Shown piece by piece: positions 25,312 to 35,001 of a stretch of DNA of 64,000 nt. Under the pieces are notes generated by a model. That model saw nothing but the letters and a program-made list of their open reading frames with translations. It did not search any database and had not been told where the DNA came from. Origin of the DNA: JAJECS01 sp965198185 (lineage in GTDB: Bacteria; Chloroflexota; UBA11872); NCBI GenBank assembly GCA_965198185.1, contig CBDAOU010000002.1:496001-560000 (forward strand), in the 5' to 3' direction. Within the stretch, counting starts at the first letter, position 1. Each line of letters opens with the position of its first letter. A program made the position numbers and the translations under genes.

Positions 25312-25362
25312 GGGATTCATATTCCGGGGCCAGCGAGAGCCTTTGCCACCGGGCTAAACCCA

Positions 25363-26595
25363 CTAGCCGTCGTCAGGCACCGAGGCGCGCTGCCGGCTGA
25401 GGATCAGTAGGATCACGACAACCGGGACAAGCACCAGGGCTGAGCCTAAGAACCCCGCGCGAAGCGAGACCCCAAGAGCGACGGCGCCGAGCGCCGGACC
25501 GGCAATGAGCTGCCCAAGCGCATTGGCCTGCGCGCCCAGCGACAGCATCGTGGCTCGAACCCGCGACGGAATCACTCGGTTTTGCAGCACGCTCAGCAAT
25601 GGGCCGCTGACCGCGAAAAGCGGCCCACGCATCCACAGCATCGCGAGGGCGAGTGCGAGATTCGTGGCGAGCGCGAACGCGACCAGACTGCCGATGTAGA
25701 TCGCCTGTGCGGCCACCAGCACGAGGCCCATCGCGCGGTCGTTTGACGTATCGAGCTTGCGGCGCGCGATCTCTGTGGCTGCGAGCGAGAGGCCCTGACC
25801 CACATAGCCGCTGAGGCCGAACCAGGCTACAGGGTCCAGTGGGCCCAGGGGCGGCAGCGTGATGGTCTCCAGCAAGAACGGCGTGTCCAGGCGATCGGGG
25901 ATTTCACTGGAGGCGCCAAAGAGGAGTGGCACTGCCACAACGAGGAGCAAACTGCGCTGGCGTCGCATGATCCGAAACGCCGTTCGCAGCGTCTCACCCA
26001 TCGTCTTTAACGTCTGGCGCCGGTCCGCCGGTACTCGCGTGAATCCCCGTTCCGGCATCGTTAACGCGAGGAGGGACGCAAGCGCCACGAACATCGCGCC
26101 GCCCACCACAACCGGCAGACCCCGCGACAGACTTGAGAGGGCAACGGCTAGCGAAATACCCACGAGGCCGCCAATCAGATAGGCCTGCGTACCGCGCAAC
26201 AGCGCTGCGCTGAGTCGCTCCTGCCCGACCTCGTCAGCGATCCACGCCGTTCTTGCGCCGCTGGTGAAGGTGAATCCGAGACCCCACACGACTTGGGCGG
26301 CGAGGACGCCCGCGAAGAGCGGGATCAACCCTTCCACCATGAATCCGGCACCCATGAGGACGAATCCGATCAGGATCGACAAGCGGCGGCTGTAAACATC
26401 GGCGACGACGCCGGTCGGCACTTCAAACGCCAACGTCGTCGCTTCGAGCAAGGTGCCGACTAGCACAAGCTGCAGGGCATTCAGGCCGACGGTTTCGACC
26501 TGATAGACGAGGTTGGTAGTCACCACGGTGGCGAACGCCAAGCCCTGGACGCCGGCCATCGCGATGGAGAGTGGGTAAGCCGGGAGACGCTTCAT
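25363..26595 (-). CDS. Major facilitator superfamily transporter
   Basis: This is a twelve-helix-type MFS protein of about 410 residues. The motif A loop between helices 2 and 3 reads GVVADVYSRRLS, and a second loop at mid-protein contains the basic RRQ-rich cytoplasmic stretch. The frame is open upstream to 26751, but ATG at 26595, with GGGTGG before it, starts directly at the first membrane segment and is preferred. It is convergent with the DHDPS trio, so co-regulation is not implied. The substrate is unknown; a drug or small-metabolite exporter would be typical. Confidence 0.85.
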   Translation of the reverse strand: MKRLPAYPLSIAMAGVQGLAFATVVTTNLVYQVETVGLNALQLVLVGTLLEATTLAFEVPTGVVADVYSRRLSILIGFVLMGAGFMVEGLIPLFAGVLAAQVVWGLGFTFTSGARTAWIADEVGQERLSAALLRGTQAYLIGGLVGISLAVALSSLSRGLPVVVGGAMFVALASLLALTMPERGFTRVPADRRQTLKTMGETLRTAFRIMRRQRSLLLVVAVPLLFGASSEIPDRLDTPFLLETITLPPLGPLDPVAWFGLSGYVGQGLSLAATEIARRKLDTSNDRAMGLVLVAAQAIYIGSLVAFALATNLALALAMLWMRGPLFAVSGPLLSVLQNRVIPSRVRATMLSLGAQANALGQLIAGPALGAVALGVSLRAGFLGSALVLVPVVVILLILSRQRASVPDDG

Positions 26596-27119
26596 CGGAT
26601 GCCACCCGCCGTAGCGACCAAAAGCGTGGACGTGCGCGGATGAGCGACGCCCGGTGGTCGACGGTGGCTGGACGATGAATGCGGCAGGCCGTGGTGGCCG
26701 CTGCGGGATCGCCGCAATCGGCCGGAAATCATGGACACAGATGGACTCCAATCCCTGATAGATGAGGTGTTGGACGGGAGCCCGCGGCGCAGCGCGGCCG
26801 CGCGTGCTAGTTCCTAGCGCCTCCGCCAGTGGTCGTAGTCGAGGCGCGGCGAACCGACGGTCTGCTCACCGCTTGCGCAATGCGCTGCGGCAAGGACGGT
26901 TGCTAGCGGGCGACCTTTCGCGTCGCAAGGCTCGCCAACAATTAAAAACTGCTCATCAGGGGTGCCATGTCGCTGCGACTCCCTGCGAATCGAAGCCCGA
27001 GCCTGGGCTTCCAGCCATCTGGGCCAATGGTGCCACAGTTCTCGCCAGCGGCAGCACCGTATCAGCGTCGAGGGTACCGTCGATGGCAAGCGGCCTTGTG
27101 CATGTGAGGGTGATTCCGC
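26596..27119. other. Intergenic gap, nothing recognised
   Basis: About 520 bases separate the MFS gene start from the transporter remnant. Open frames here on both strands are short and have no recognisable product. The promoter of the MFS gene should lie at its left edge. No repeat family found elsewhere was identified. Confidence 0.5.
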
Positions 27120-27258
27120 TCAGGATCGACGACCTTCGTGGTGATCTGGCGCCTGATACATCAGCCCGATCACGGCGGCGGCGACCATGAAGACGGCTTG
27201 AATGAGGAAGGCGACGCGCCAGACGCCGAGGAAGGCATTGGCGGCGGGATCTGACGCT
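27120..27258 (-). pseudogene. Remnant of the C terminus of a DHA2-type MFS transporter
   Basis: The frame reads AFLGVWRVAFLIQAVFMVAA and continues to a stop at 27120. It closely resembles the last 45 or so residues of the transporter ending at 27796 (AFLDGWRIAFLVQAVFMIAA). Nothing upstream of it continues the gene, so it is an isolated 3' fragment, probably from a duplicated transporter later deleted. A small coiled-coil gene now separates the fragment from the fuller copy. Confidence 0.75.
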
Positions 27259-27318
27259 CACGCGGCTTGGATGCTGGCCTCGGCGTCCGGTGTCGCGTCT
27301 GTTGGGGAAAAGGACAGA

Positions 27319-27663
27319 CTACATCGCGTTTAGCAGAATTGCGGTTGTGATCCCAATGACGGCGGTGAGAAAGACGGCGGCGGCGCTGACCATGGCGCCC
27401 ACGCGCACGTAAACCCGCTGCTCGAGTGCGCGCATCTCGGCGCGGACCGCCGAGATCTCGCCTCGGATCGCCGCGGTCTCGCCGCGAACCGCCGAGATCT
27501 CGGCGCGGACCGCCGCGATCTCGCGCGCGAGATCGTCCTTCGTGGCGAGGTTTTCGCCGAGGCCCTGGGCAATCGTGGAGACGAGAACGCTGGCTTGCGT
27601 CTCATTGAAGCCAGCCTCGTCCTGCAGTCGGCGAGCCGCCTTGAGGGTGTCGAAGGTCAGCAT
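27319..27663 (-). CDS. Small coiled-coil protein with C-terminal membrane anchor (DUF1640/CCDC90-like)
   Basis: This 114-residue protein has three parts. The first 45 residues are helical (FDTLKAARRLQDEAGFNETQASVL). The middle, about residues 46-80, is a coiled coil with a repeated unit EISAVRGE / AAIRGE / EISAVRAE. The last 25 residues form a single membrane helix. This is the layout of DUF1640/CCDC90-type membrane-anchored coiled-coil proteins, whose bacterial role is not established. The nearly identical internal repeats can be seen in the DNA between about 27430 and 27540. It lies between two pieces of MFS transporter sequence. Confidence 0.75.
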   Translation of the reverse strand: MLTFDTLKAARRLQDEAGFNETQASVLVSTIAQGLGENLATKDDLAREIAAVRAEISAVRGETAAIRGEISAVRAEMRALEQRVYVRVGAMVSAAAVFLTAVIGITTAILLNAM

Positions 27664-27795
27664 GATGCTCCCAGCCTATGTTGTCCGCGGCGGGCCCCGC
27701 AATCCGATGGGGCTGCGATCATCGGCCGGATTGTCCCAAACTCGCCGCACGGCAAAAGCTACCCGCGGCCTTGGCGGCCCGCGCGCACCCGCTGC

Positions 27796-29303
27796 TCAGT
27801 TTCGTTCATCATTCGGGTGAGTCGACGGTCGATACATCCAGGCAATCACGGCCGCAGCGATCATGAACACGGCCTGAACGAGGAAGGCGATGCGCCAGCC
27901 GTCCAGGAAGGCGGTGGTGGTTGTGGGGTCCGAGGCGACGGCGCTGACGCTGGCTTCGGCGCCGGCGGCGGCCATGACTGCGGTGACGATGGCCGTGATC
28001 AGGGCGAGGGCAACGATGCCGGCGATGGTGCCGGCCAGGTTCATGAAGCCGACCGCGACGGTGTAGACCCGTTCCGGCACGGCCGCGAGCAGGGCGCTGG
28101 AGCTGGGCGAGGTCACCAGCGAGAGACTGGCGCTGTGGACGACCAGCACGAGAATCACCACGGCCAGCGGCGTGTCCGCACCGAAACTCGCCAGCATGAG
28201 GACGCCGACGAGGCCCGACCAGCGGCCCGGCGATCAAGAAACGGACGCGGCGTCCAGCGATCTGAGAATCGGCCCGCGAGCGTAGCGGTCAGGGTGTAAA
28301 CCGCGAATCCGGGCACGAGGATGAATCCCAGGTCGCGCGCGCTTAGTCCGAGCACGCCCTGGATGTAGAAGGGCACCAGAAACCCTCCGCCCGATAGGCC
28401 CATGAGTAGCACGATGCGGGCGCCCAGCGGCGTGACGACGGCGCGGCGCCGCAGGAGGCGCAGGTCGAATAGCGGATGGGGCGTGCGCAGCTCCCACCAG
28501 ACGTAGGCGCCGCCGAACGCCGCCGCGGCCGCGATGGAGCTCCCGACGAGCGGCTCGCCCCAGCCGATCACCGGTCCCATGGTGAGGCCCAGCACGAGCG
28601 TGACCGCGGCGCCCGCGATGGCGCTGGACCCGAACCAATCGAACCGGCCTCGGCCATCCGCGGACTCGTGGGACCGACCGGCCTCCAGCACCAGCCAGGC
28701 GCCGATTGCCCCGATGACCGCCGGTACGGCGAGTGCGTGGTAGGCCCAGCGCCAGCCTGCGGCCTCGACGATGACGCCTCCGACCGCCGGCGCGACCAGG
28801 GCGCTGAATCCGACCGTGCCGGACGAAAGCCCGAGCACCTTGCCGCGCTCGCCCTCCGGGAAGAGGGTGACGGCGATGGCGATGCCGTTGGCGCCCACGA
28901 TGGCCGTCGCCGCGCCCTGCAGCAGCCGCGCGGCGATCAGGGCTTCGAGCGACGGCGCCCAGCCGGCCATGAGCGACGCGCCCGTGAAGAGCGCCATGCC
29001 CCCGATGAAAAACCCTCGGCGTCCCAGGCGATCGGCCAGGTAGCCCGCGGGCATGACCACGGCGGCGGTGGTCAGCGACACCGCGATGGCGACCCACTGC
29101 ACCTCGGCCAGGGTGGCGCCGAAGTCCGCCGCGATGCTGGGCAGCGTGACCGCGGCGACGTTGTGCACGATCACGCTCAGGAAGGTGCCGATGAGGATCA
29201 CGGCGAGGCCGCGCCACTTGGGATCGCGGACGAGTTGCAGCCAGCCGCCGGGCTCGCCCTCTGAATCCGCCAAGACTTCAATGGGCGGCTGGCGTTCAGG
29301 CAT
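27796..29303 (-). pseudogene. DHA2-type 14-helix MFS transporter with two close frame breaks
   Basis: This is an EmrB/QacA-like transporter: motif A GYLADRLGRRGFFIGG, motif C-like APAVGGVIVEAAGWRW, and membrane segments to the end. The reading frame from ATG at 29303 is lost near 28237, and the rest of the protein (LASFGADTPLAVV to the stop at 27796) lies in another frame. Two single-base additions explain this: an extra T in CTTG (28236-28237) and an extra G in GGGCC (28214-28216). Without them it reads PRPFLIAGPLVGLVGVLML without a gap. Sequencing error is likely; otherwise the gene is inactive. Confidence 0.8.
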
Positions 29304-29437
29304 AGTTCGAGCCGGCCGATTGATGGTCTGACAGGCTGCGGCGTAAGGTACACCAACGTTCAACGGGCTAGGTGCGCCGATGACTCGCCGACGCCGGTGA
29401 CCGTTCGCAATCCCAGGCCCAATCGACGGCCATCGCC

Positions 29438-31219
29438 TTGACTGATCGCATTGGCGACGCGTGGCTCGGCGGCACGCCGCGGTATCTCACCGACCTGGAT
29501 CGCTGCGAGCCAGCATCGGCGATTCGCTCCACTCCCGAGCTACGGCACTGGCGCGCCATGTCCTATCGCACGGACTCGCTCAGCGGCACCATGTTGGCCG
29601 CGGGACTGGAGACTGCGGCGCCGACGGTGCGATATCCGCTGGACGCTCGCGGCCTGCACGCCATCTCCATCGGCACCGTGCCGATCCGCACGGCTGCCGA
29701 GGGGCTCACGCTGGGCGTGCCGCTCAAGCTGAGCGGCGACGACACGTTCTCTTTCTTGACGATGGAGCCCTACCGGCGGCCGGACCACGGCGTGGACGTG
29801 GTTGAGTGCTATTGGAAGATCGCCGACCTCACCGGTCAGCAGCTGGATATCGGCCAGGCGAGCGCGCGGGTCGGCGAGGGTGACGGAGCTGGGGCGTACG
29901 CTTGCGCGGCGGCGCGGGTGGTTTACATAAAACTCGTGCCGCTTACGGTTGCCGAAATCGCGGGCTACCGCGCCGATCAGGCTGGTGCCGCTACGCGGCG
30001 GCTGTTCGCGCACAACGACGCCCACTTCGCTCAATATCTATTCCGCCTCACGACGGCGGACGACGTGCGGCGCGAGATCGAGCAGTACCACGAGAGCGAC
30101 TTTTCGCGGATGTACTGGGAGGCAGGCGGCGGCGATCAGCTGGCGTACTTCAGCGCCATCGGGCGGCGGCACACGCTGGACGGGTTGGAGGACTATGGCC
30201 GCCGCGGCGATCGCATGCACGCCGAGAGCTGGCGCGTTTTTCGCGAGGAGGGCGTCGACCCGTTCGACGTGGCGCTGGAGCAGACGCACGCGGTGGGCAT
30301 GGAGTTTCATGCGGGCTATCGCGTGGCCGCATTTCAATACCCGCCGCCGCTGGACCACCACAACCACGGCGACACGTACTTTCAGCGGCATCCGGAGTTC
30401 CACGGCGAGGACCGGGAGGGCAACCGGACGCCGCGCATTTCCTACAGCTATCCGGAAGTGCGCGCATTCGTGGTGTCGTTGCTGCGCGAGATGTCCGAAC
30501 GGCCGATTGACGGGGTGTGCCTGCTGTACAACCGACGCCCGCCGCTGGTGGAATACGAGCCGCCGCTGGTTGACGGCTTCATGCGGGCCTACGGTCGCGA
30601 TCCGCGGACGCTGCCGGAGGACGATCCGGAGTGGCTGGGCTTTCGCGCGGGTACGCTGACGCAATTCATGCGGGACGTGCGCGCGGCGATGGACGAGGCG
30701 TCGCGGGGTAGCTCGCGGCGCCTGGCGGTCTCCGCCATCGTCACCGCCAGTGAAGCCGAGAACCTCATGCAAGGCATTGATCTGGCGGCCTGGGTGCGCG
30801 AGGGGCTGGTGGACACGCTGATTCCCTACAGTCCCCGCCCCGACTTTCGCCCGTTCTTCAATGAGTCCAGCAGCATGGTGTGGACCGATCCCGCGCAACT
30901 CGAATTCTTGCTGGAGACGGTGGCGGGATCATCGTGCGCGCTCGCGCCGAACGTGATGCCGCGGTCGATGTCGCCGGAGGACTATCGCCGGCAGGCTGCC
31001 GCTATCTACGCGGCGGGCGCCGACAATCTGTTCTTCTGGGACTCGGCGGGCGGTGGGTGCCGGGCAAACTTCGGTCATGCGTGGAACGCCTTGCGCCGGC
31101 TGGGCCACGTGGACGAGGTGCAGGCGTGGATTGCAGCCGGCGAGCCCGACTTGCCCCAATCATCGATGCCGCTTCGCGAATGGGCCGGATGGGATCTTTC
31201 GTACGTGACTCCGGGATAG
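29438..31219 (+). CDS. Putative TIM-barrel glycoside hydrolase-like protein, tandem copy 1
   Basis: This 593-residue protein has an N-terminal beta-rich domain (about 1-185) and a C-terminal domain resembling a (beta/alpha)8 barrel of the family-10-like glycosidase type. Blocks shared with the next gene include HNDAH, DFSRMYWE, GMEFHAGYR, LLYNRRPP, LPEDDPEW, LAPNVMPR and FFWDSAGGG. Candidate acid residues occur in GMEFH and FFWD. It starts with TTG and has no obvious signal peptide. The following paralog is 13 bases away. Assignment to a numbered glycosidase family is not possible from inspection alone. Confidence 0.6.
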   Translation: MTDRIGDAWLGGTPRYLTDLDRCEPASAIRSTPELRHWRAMSYRTDSLSGTMLAAGLETAAPTVRYPLDARGLHAISIGTVPIRTAAEGLTLGVPLKLSGDDTFSFLTMEPYRRPDHGVDVVECYWKIADLTGQQLDIGQASARVGEGDGAGAYACAAARVVYIKLVPLTVAEIAGYRADQAGAATRRLFAHNDAHFAQYLFRLTTADDVRREIEQYHESDFSRMYWEAGGGDQLAYFSAIGRRHTLDGLEDYGRRGDRMHAESWRVFREEGVDPFDVALEQTHAVGMEFHAGYRVAAFQYPPPLDHHNHGDTYFQRHPEFHGEDREGNRTPRISYSYPEVRAFVVSLLREMSERPIDGVCLLYNRRPPLVEYEPPLVDGFMRAYGRDPRTLPEDDPEWLGFRAGTLTQFMRDVRAAMDEASRGSSRRLAVSAIVTASEAENLMQGIDLAAWVREGLVDTLIPYSPRPDFRPFFNESSSMVWTDPAQLEFLLETVAGSSCALAPNVMPRSMSPEDYRRQAAAIYAAGADNLFFWDSAGGGCRANFGHAWNALRRLGHVDEVQAWIAAGEPDLPQSSMPLREWAGWDLSYVTPG

Positions 31220-31232
31220 GAAGGTGAGCGCC

Positions 31233-32999
31233 ATGTCCGATGCCATAACCGACCGTGGATTCCGCGCGGCGCCGCGGTACGTCGCCGATTTCGACCGCTG
31301 CACGCCGGCCGATGCGCTGGCGGCGGACCCCACCCGCGGTCGATGGCAGACATTGCCATTCGAGGCCGAGGGAGTTTCCGGGACCATGCTCTTCGCCGGA
31401 CCGGAGACGCTGGCCCCGGATCTGACGTACCCGCTGCGGGTCGAGGGCTGGCATGCCATTTCGGTGGGTATCCACCCGACCGCGGAGGCTGAAAGCGATT
31501 TCTCACTGGTCCCGGTGAAGCTCAGCGGCGACGCGGCCTTTTCCGCGCTGACGTGGACCACGGAGGGGCATCACCTGCGCCGCAAGGAGTTGCAAGAGAT
31601 CTTCTGGAAGGTCGCCGACCTCACCGGCCAAGAGGTGGTGTTCTCACAGCTGCGGCGGCGCATCGATTCCGGTGACGGGCTGGCATCGGTGCAATCGGGC
31701 TCGGCGCGCATCGCCTATCTGAAGCTGGTGCCACTGGCCGACGACGAGGTCCGTCGGCTGGTCGGTGAGCGCACGTCGGGCCGGGACCGCCGCCTGTGGG
31801 CGCACAACGACGCGCACGGCCCGCACTACGTCTACCGCATGACGACCGCCGACGAGGTCAGGCGCGAGATCGAGCCGTACCGCGACACCGACTTCAGCCG
31901 CATGTACTGGGAATCCGGCGCGGGCGATCTGATGCGGTACTTCACCAAGATTGGGCGCACGGCCACCGCGCACGGGGTCGAGATGTTTCCGCGCGTCGGC
32001 GACCGACTGCTGGCGGAGAGTTGGCGCAGCTTTCACGAGCAGGGCATCGATCCGTTTCAGGTGGCGCTGGAGCACACCCACGAGTTGGGGATGGAGTTTC
32101 ACGCGGCCTACCGCCTCGCGGCTTGGACTTTTCCGCCGCCAATGAACCAGGAATATCTCGACGGGTACTACCAGGACCATCCCCAGTGGCGTTGCCTGGA
32201 CCGCGACGGGAGCGAGCTGCCGCGGATGTCCTACGCGTTTCCCGAGGTGCAGGACTACTGCCTGGCGGCGCTGCGCGAGATGGCGCAGTTCGACCTCGAC
32301 GGCATCTGCCTGCTGTTCAACCGCCGTCCGCCGTATCTGATGTACGAGCAGCCGCTGATCGAGGGATTTGCCGCGAGCCGCGGCGTCGATCCGCGGGAGC
32401 TGCCCGAGGACGATCCCGAGTGGTTGGCCTATCGGGCAGGCGTGCTGACGGGGTTCATGCGTCGCGTGCGGCAGGAGATGGACGCGGTCGCGCGCGAGCA
32501 GGGCCGGCGCCGCATCGAGGTCTCCGCCTGTGTGCAAGGGCTGGCGGCGGAGAACGAGCTCTTCGGCTGTGACGTTGCCACTTGGGCGCGGGAGGGGCTG
32601 ATCGATGCGCTGATTCCCTATAGCGCCGCGCCGCTGGCGATGCCCACCGATGAGGACACGTGGTCAGCGCCGGAGCAGCTGGCGCCGTTCGTCGAAGCCA
32701 CCCGCGGCACGGCCTGCACGCTGGCGCCAAACGTGATGCCGCGTCACATGAGCGCGGAGGACTTCCGGCGCAAGGCGCACCTGATCTATGGCACCGGAGC
32801 CGAGCACTTGTTCTTCTGGGACTGCGCGGGTCCCGGCGGGCGCGCCAATTCGCAACCGATGTGGAATGCGCTGCGGCGGCTGGGTCACCGCGATGAGATC
32901 GCCGAATGGGTGGCCGCTGGCGAGCCGGCGCTGGGCGACTGGACGGTGCCGCTGAATCGCCTAGGTGGCTGGGACATGACGGTCATCGCGCCGGGATAG
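31233..32999 (+). CDS. Putative TIM-barrel glycoside hydrolase-like protein, tandem copy 2
   Basis: This 588-residue paralog of the gene just before it has the same order of conserved blocks (HNDAH, DFSRMYWE, GMEFHAAYR, LLFNRRPP, LPEDDPEW, LAPNVMPR, FFWDCAGPGG). AGGAAGG lies 9 bases before ATG at 31233; an earlier in-frame GTG overlaps that binding site and is unlikely to be used. Within the pair the C-terminal domain is more conserved than the N-terminal one, as expected if the N-terminal domain sets substrate choice. The pair is probably co-translated. Confidence 0.6.
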   Translation: MSDAITDRGFRAAPRYVADFDRCTPADALAADPTRGRWQTLPFEAEGVSGTMLFAGPETLAPDLTYPLRVEGWHAISVGIHPTAEAESDFSLVPVKLSGDAAFSALTWTTEGHHLRRKELQEIFWKVADLTGQEVVFSQLRRRIDSGDGLASVQSGSARIAYLKLVPLADDEVRRLVGERTSGRDRRLWAHNDAHGPHYVYRMTTADEVRREIEPYRDTDFSRMYWESGAGDLMRYFTKIGRTATAHGVEMFPRVGDRLLAESWRSFHEQGIDPFQVALEHTHELGMEFHAAYRLAAWTFPPPMNQEYLDGYYQDHPQWRCLDRDGSELPRMSYAFPEVQDYCLAALREMAQFDLDGICLLFNRRPPYLMYEQPLIEGFAASRGVDPRELPEDDPEWLAYRAGVLTGFMRRVRQEMDAVAREQGRRRIEVSACVQGLAAENELFGCDVATWAREGLIDALIPYSAAPLAMPTDEDTWSAPEQLAPFVEATRGTACTLAPNVMPRHMSAEDFRRKAHLIYGTGAEHLFFWDCAGPGGRANSQPMWNALRRLGHRDEIAEWVAAGEPALGDWTVPLNRLGGWDMTVIAPG

Positions 33000-33052
33000 C
33001 GGCGACGGAGCGTTAGGGGCCGGGTTTGCGAGGTGGTCGCGTCCGCTTGTAG

Positions 33053-33406
33053 CTAGCTCGACGCCCCGGGTTTCGACGACGAAACCTGCTCAGCTAGCAC
33101 CCGGGTGATCCATCCGTTAATGCTGTGGCCGCTCTCTGAAGCGGCCAGGGTGACCCGTCGGTGGAGGTCGCTGCCGAGCCGCAGCTGGAGCTTGCCGGAG
33201 AACGGTGGAATGGGCTCAACGCCATCCTCGTCGCAGGACGCGAGGTACTCGTCAATGGACTTGTGGAATTCCTCACGCAGGCGCTCAGGATCGGCAGTCT
33301 CGAAGGTGGCGATGGGATAGGCGCCCGTGTTGATCACCCGCCCGTGCAGACACTGCACGGAGTCGTCGTATTCAACTTCGGCCAGATAGCCCTTGTGCTC
33401 CATCAT
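33053..33406 (-). CDS. hicB: HicB-family antitoxin
   Basis: This 117-residue HicB has an N-terminal partly degraded RNase-H-like fold (YLAEVEYDDSVQCLHGRVIN) that contacts the toxin, and a C-terminal ribbon-helix-helix DNA-binding region (LQLRLGSDLHRRVTLAASESGHSINGWITRVLAEQ). The order toxin then antitoxin with an ATGA overlap is the usual one for hicAB. It neutralises HicA and is expected to repress the operon by binding the palindrome upstream of hicA. A second ATG lies one codon later. Confidence 0.88.
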   Translation of the reverse strand: MMEHKGYLAEVEYDDSVQCLHGRVINTGAYPIATFETADPERLREEFHKSIDEYLASCDEDGVEPIPPFSGKLQLRLGSDLHRRVTLAASESGHSINGWITRVLAEQVSSSKPGASS

Positions 33407-33657
33407 GGTTCGACTCCCAGTGCCGCCAAGAACGCCGCGATGGCGCGTACGGTGGCTCGGCCCGTCTCCGGTCGAGGATGCGGCCGGTGTACGACCATTC
33501 GATCCGCTCCCTTTCTGAGCAGCAGCCTCGATCCCGACCGCTCGATGATCTCCACATCCGCGGCTTGGAGCAACGCCTCAATTTCGAGCCAGCGGATTCC
33601 TGCTGGTGTCGGCCTGCTGAAGAGCCGCTGCAAGGTTCGGCGGTGCCTACCGCGCAT
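33403..33657 (-). CDS. hicA: HicA-family mRNA interferase toxin
   Basis: This 84-residue HicA-like toxin has the double-stranded-RNA-binding-like fold region EIEALLQAADVEIIERSGSR and the conserved histidine block VVHRPHPRPETG followed by the TVRAIAAFLAALGV helix. It would cleave mRNA when not bound by HicB. The N-terminal 20 residues are arginine-rich and longer than in most HicA proteins, so the start could be internal. The gene begins 15 bases downstream of a perfect inverted repeat and overlaps hicB by 4 bases. Confidence 0.85.
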   Translation of the reverse strand: MRGRHRRTLQRLFSRPTPAGIRWLEIEALLQAADVEIIERSGSRLLLRKGADRMVVHRPHPRPETGRATVRAIAAFLAALGVEP

Positions 33658-33671
33658 GCTTACGGATATAG

Positions 33672-33685
33672 TACCACTAATGGTA
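33672..33685. promoter_or_regulatory. Operator-like inverted repeat upstream of hicA
   Basis: TACCACTAATGGTA has five-base arms (TACCA/TGGTA) around a four-base AT-rich centre, in a locally AT-rich patch of an otherwise GC-rich region. Its position 15 bases before the hicA start fits a HicB autoregulatory operator overlapping the promoter. Confidence 0.6.
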
Positions 33686-33708
33686 TCTCCAGATTGCCCG
33701 GCCTAGCG

Positions 33709-34941
33709 CTAGGGCGCGCCGTCGCTTTGCGGTCGCATGCGCTCGCTGAAGAGTACGTCGGTGAGGTCCGCGCCCTCGAGGATGGCGTCGGTCAAGTCCA
33801 CGCCGATCAACTCGGCCCCGGTGAGGTTCGCGTTGGTGAGGTCGGTGCCGTCGAGCCGCGCGCCGTTGAGCCGCGCGTTTGAAAGGTCGGCGTTGGTGAA
33901 CTGCGCGCTGCGTAGGTCGGCGTCGGTAAACTTTGCGCGGATCAGTTCCGCGCCGCTGAAATCGGCGTGCCGCAGGTTCGACCGCCGAAAGCCGACGCTA
34001 AACGTTTTCGTGTCGGCCACGATGGCGTGCGCAAAGTCGCCGTCGTCGAAGCTGGACGCGTGCAGGCGAGCGCCGCGGAAGTCGGCGCTGGCGCCGTACT
34101 CCTCATATCCGGAGAAATCGGACTGCATGAGCAGCGTGCCGGACACGATCGCGTCGGTGAGCACCGCGCCGCTGAAGTCGGTGCGACGAATCTCCGATCC
34201 GTAGACCTGCATGCCGCTCAGCTGGGCCTGAGCGAAATTTGAGGCGTAGATGTCGGTGTTGATGAGCGTGGCCCCGCGCAGCGCGCCGCCCGAAAGGTTG
34301 ACGCGGATCATCAAGGCGTTGGTGAGCGTGACGTTGCTGAGGTCGGCACCGGGCAGCTGGGAGTCATAGAACCGTGCTCGCCTAAGCGTGGCGCCGTCCA
34401 TAACCGCGTTGGTCGCGACGGATTTGTACAGGGCGATCCACGGGGCCTTGACTTTGCGCAAGCTCGCGGCGGTCAGGTCGGCTTCCTGGAGCCCGACACC
34501 CGTCATGTCGGCGCCGTCGAATCGAGTGGCGATCAGCTGGGCGCCGCGGAATGTGGCCCCGTAGAGGTCGCTATCGGAAAGATCGGCGCCGTCCAGCGTG
34601 GCACCGACAAAGTTGGCGAATCGAAAGTCGACGCCGTTGAGGTTGGCTCCCGACAAGTTCGCGCCGGCAAAGTTGGCGTCGCGCAGAAACACGCCGGGGA
34701 GGTCCGCGTCGGCGAGGTCGCTGTCGGGACAGTTGGTGGGCGAATCGCGCCACACCGCCGTGAATTCGGACTGAATGGTGCAGGCGCCCACAACCGCGAA
34801 CGGCTGGCTGATCACAACGCCCACGGCAAGGGCCGCGATCGCCAGGACGATTAGCGCGATTGTCAGATAGGCGGCGACGAATGCCGCAGATCGGCGAATG
34901 GGCAGCGAATTCCTCCCACGCGGCAGCGCCGCGCGCCTCAA
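33709..34941 (-). CDS. Membrane-anchored pentapeptide-repeat protein
   Basis: This 410-residue protein has one membrane segment (about residues 20-48) followed by a long stretch of A(D/N)LXX pentapeptide repeats, from about residue 75 to 400. These would fold as a right-handed quadrilateral beta helix. Examples are ADLPG, ANFAG, ANLSG and ADLSD. The domain after the anchor is probably on the outer face of the membrane. Pentapeptide-repeat proteins have varied roles, including DNA-gyrase protection (MfpA/Qnr), but the membrane anchor and length argue against that one. It lies downstream of hicAB on the same strand. Confidence 0.85.
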   Translation of the reverse strand: MRRAALPRGRNSLPIRRSAAFVAAYLTIALIVLAIAALAVGVVISQPFAVVGACTIQSEFTAVWRDSPTNCPDSDLADADLPGVFLRDANFAGANLSGANLNGVDFRFANFVGATLDGADLSDSDLYGATFRGAQLIATRFDGADMTGVGLQEADLTAASLRKVKAPWIALYKSVATNAVMDGATLRRARFYDSQLPGADLSNVTLTNALMIRVNLSGGALRGATLINTDIYASNFAQAQLSGMQVYGSEIRRTDFSGAVLTDAIVSGTLLMQSDFSGYEEYGASADFRGARLHASSFDDGDFAHAIVADTKTFSVGFRRSNLRHADFSGAELIRAKFTDADLRSAQFTNADLSNARLNGARLDGTDLTNANLTGAELIGVDLTDAILEGADLTDVLFSERMRPQSDGAP

Positions 34942-35001
34942 TGGTAGCGAGACACCGTCCGTCGCTTGGGAATGGTGCTCACCGACGGATGGTTGAAGGC
35001 G

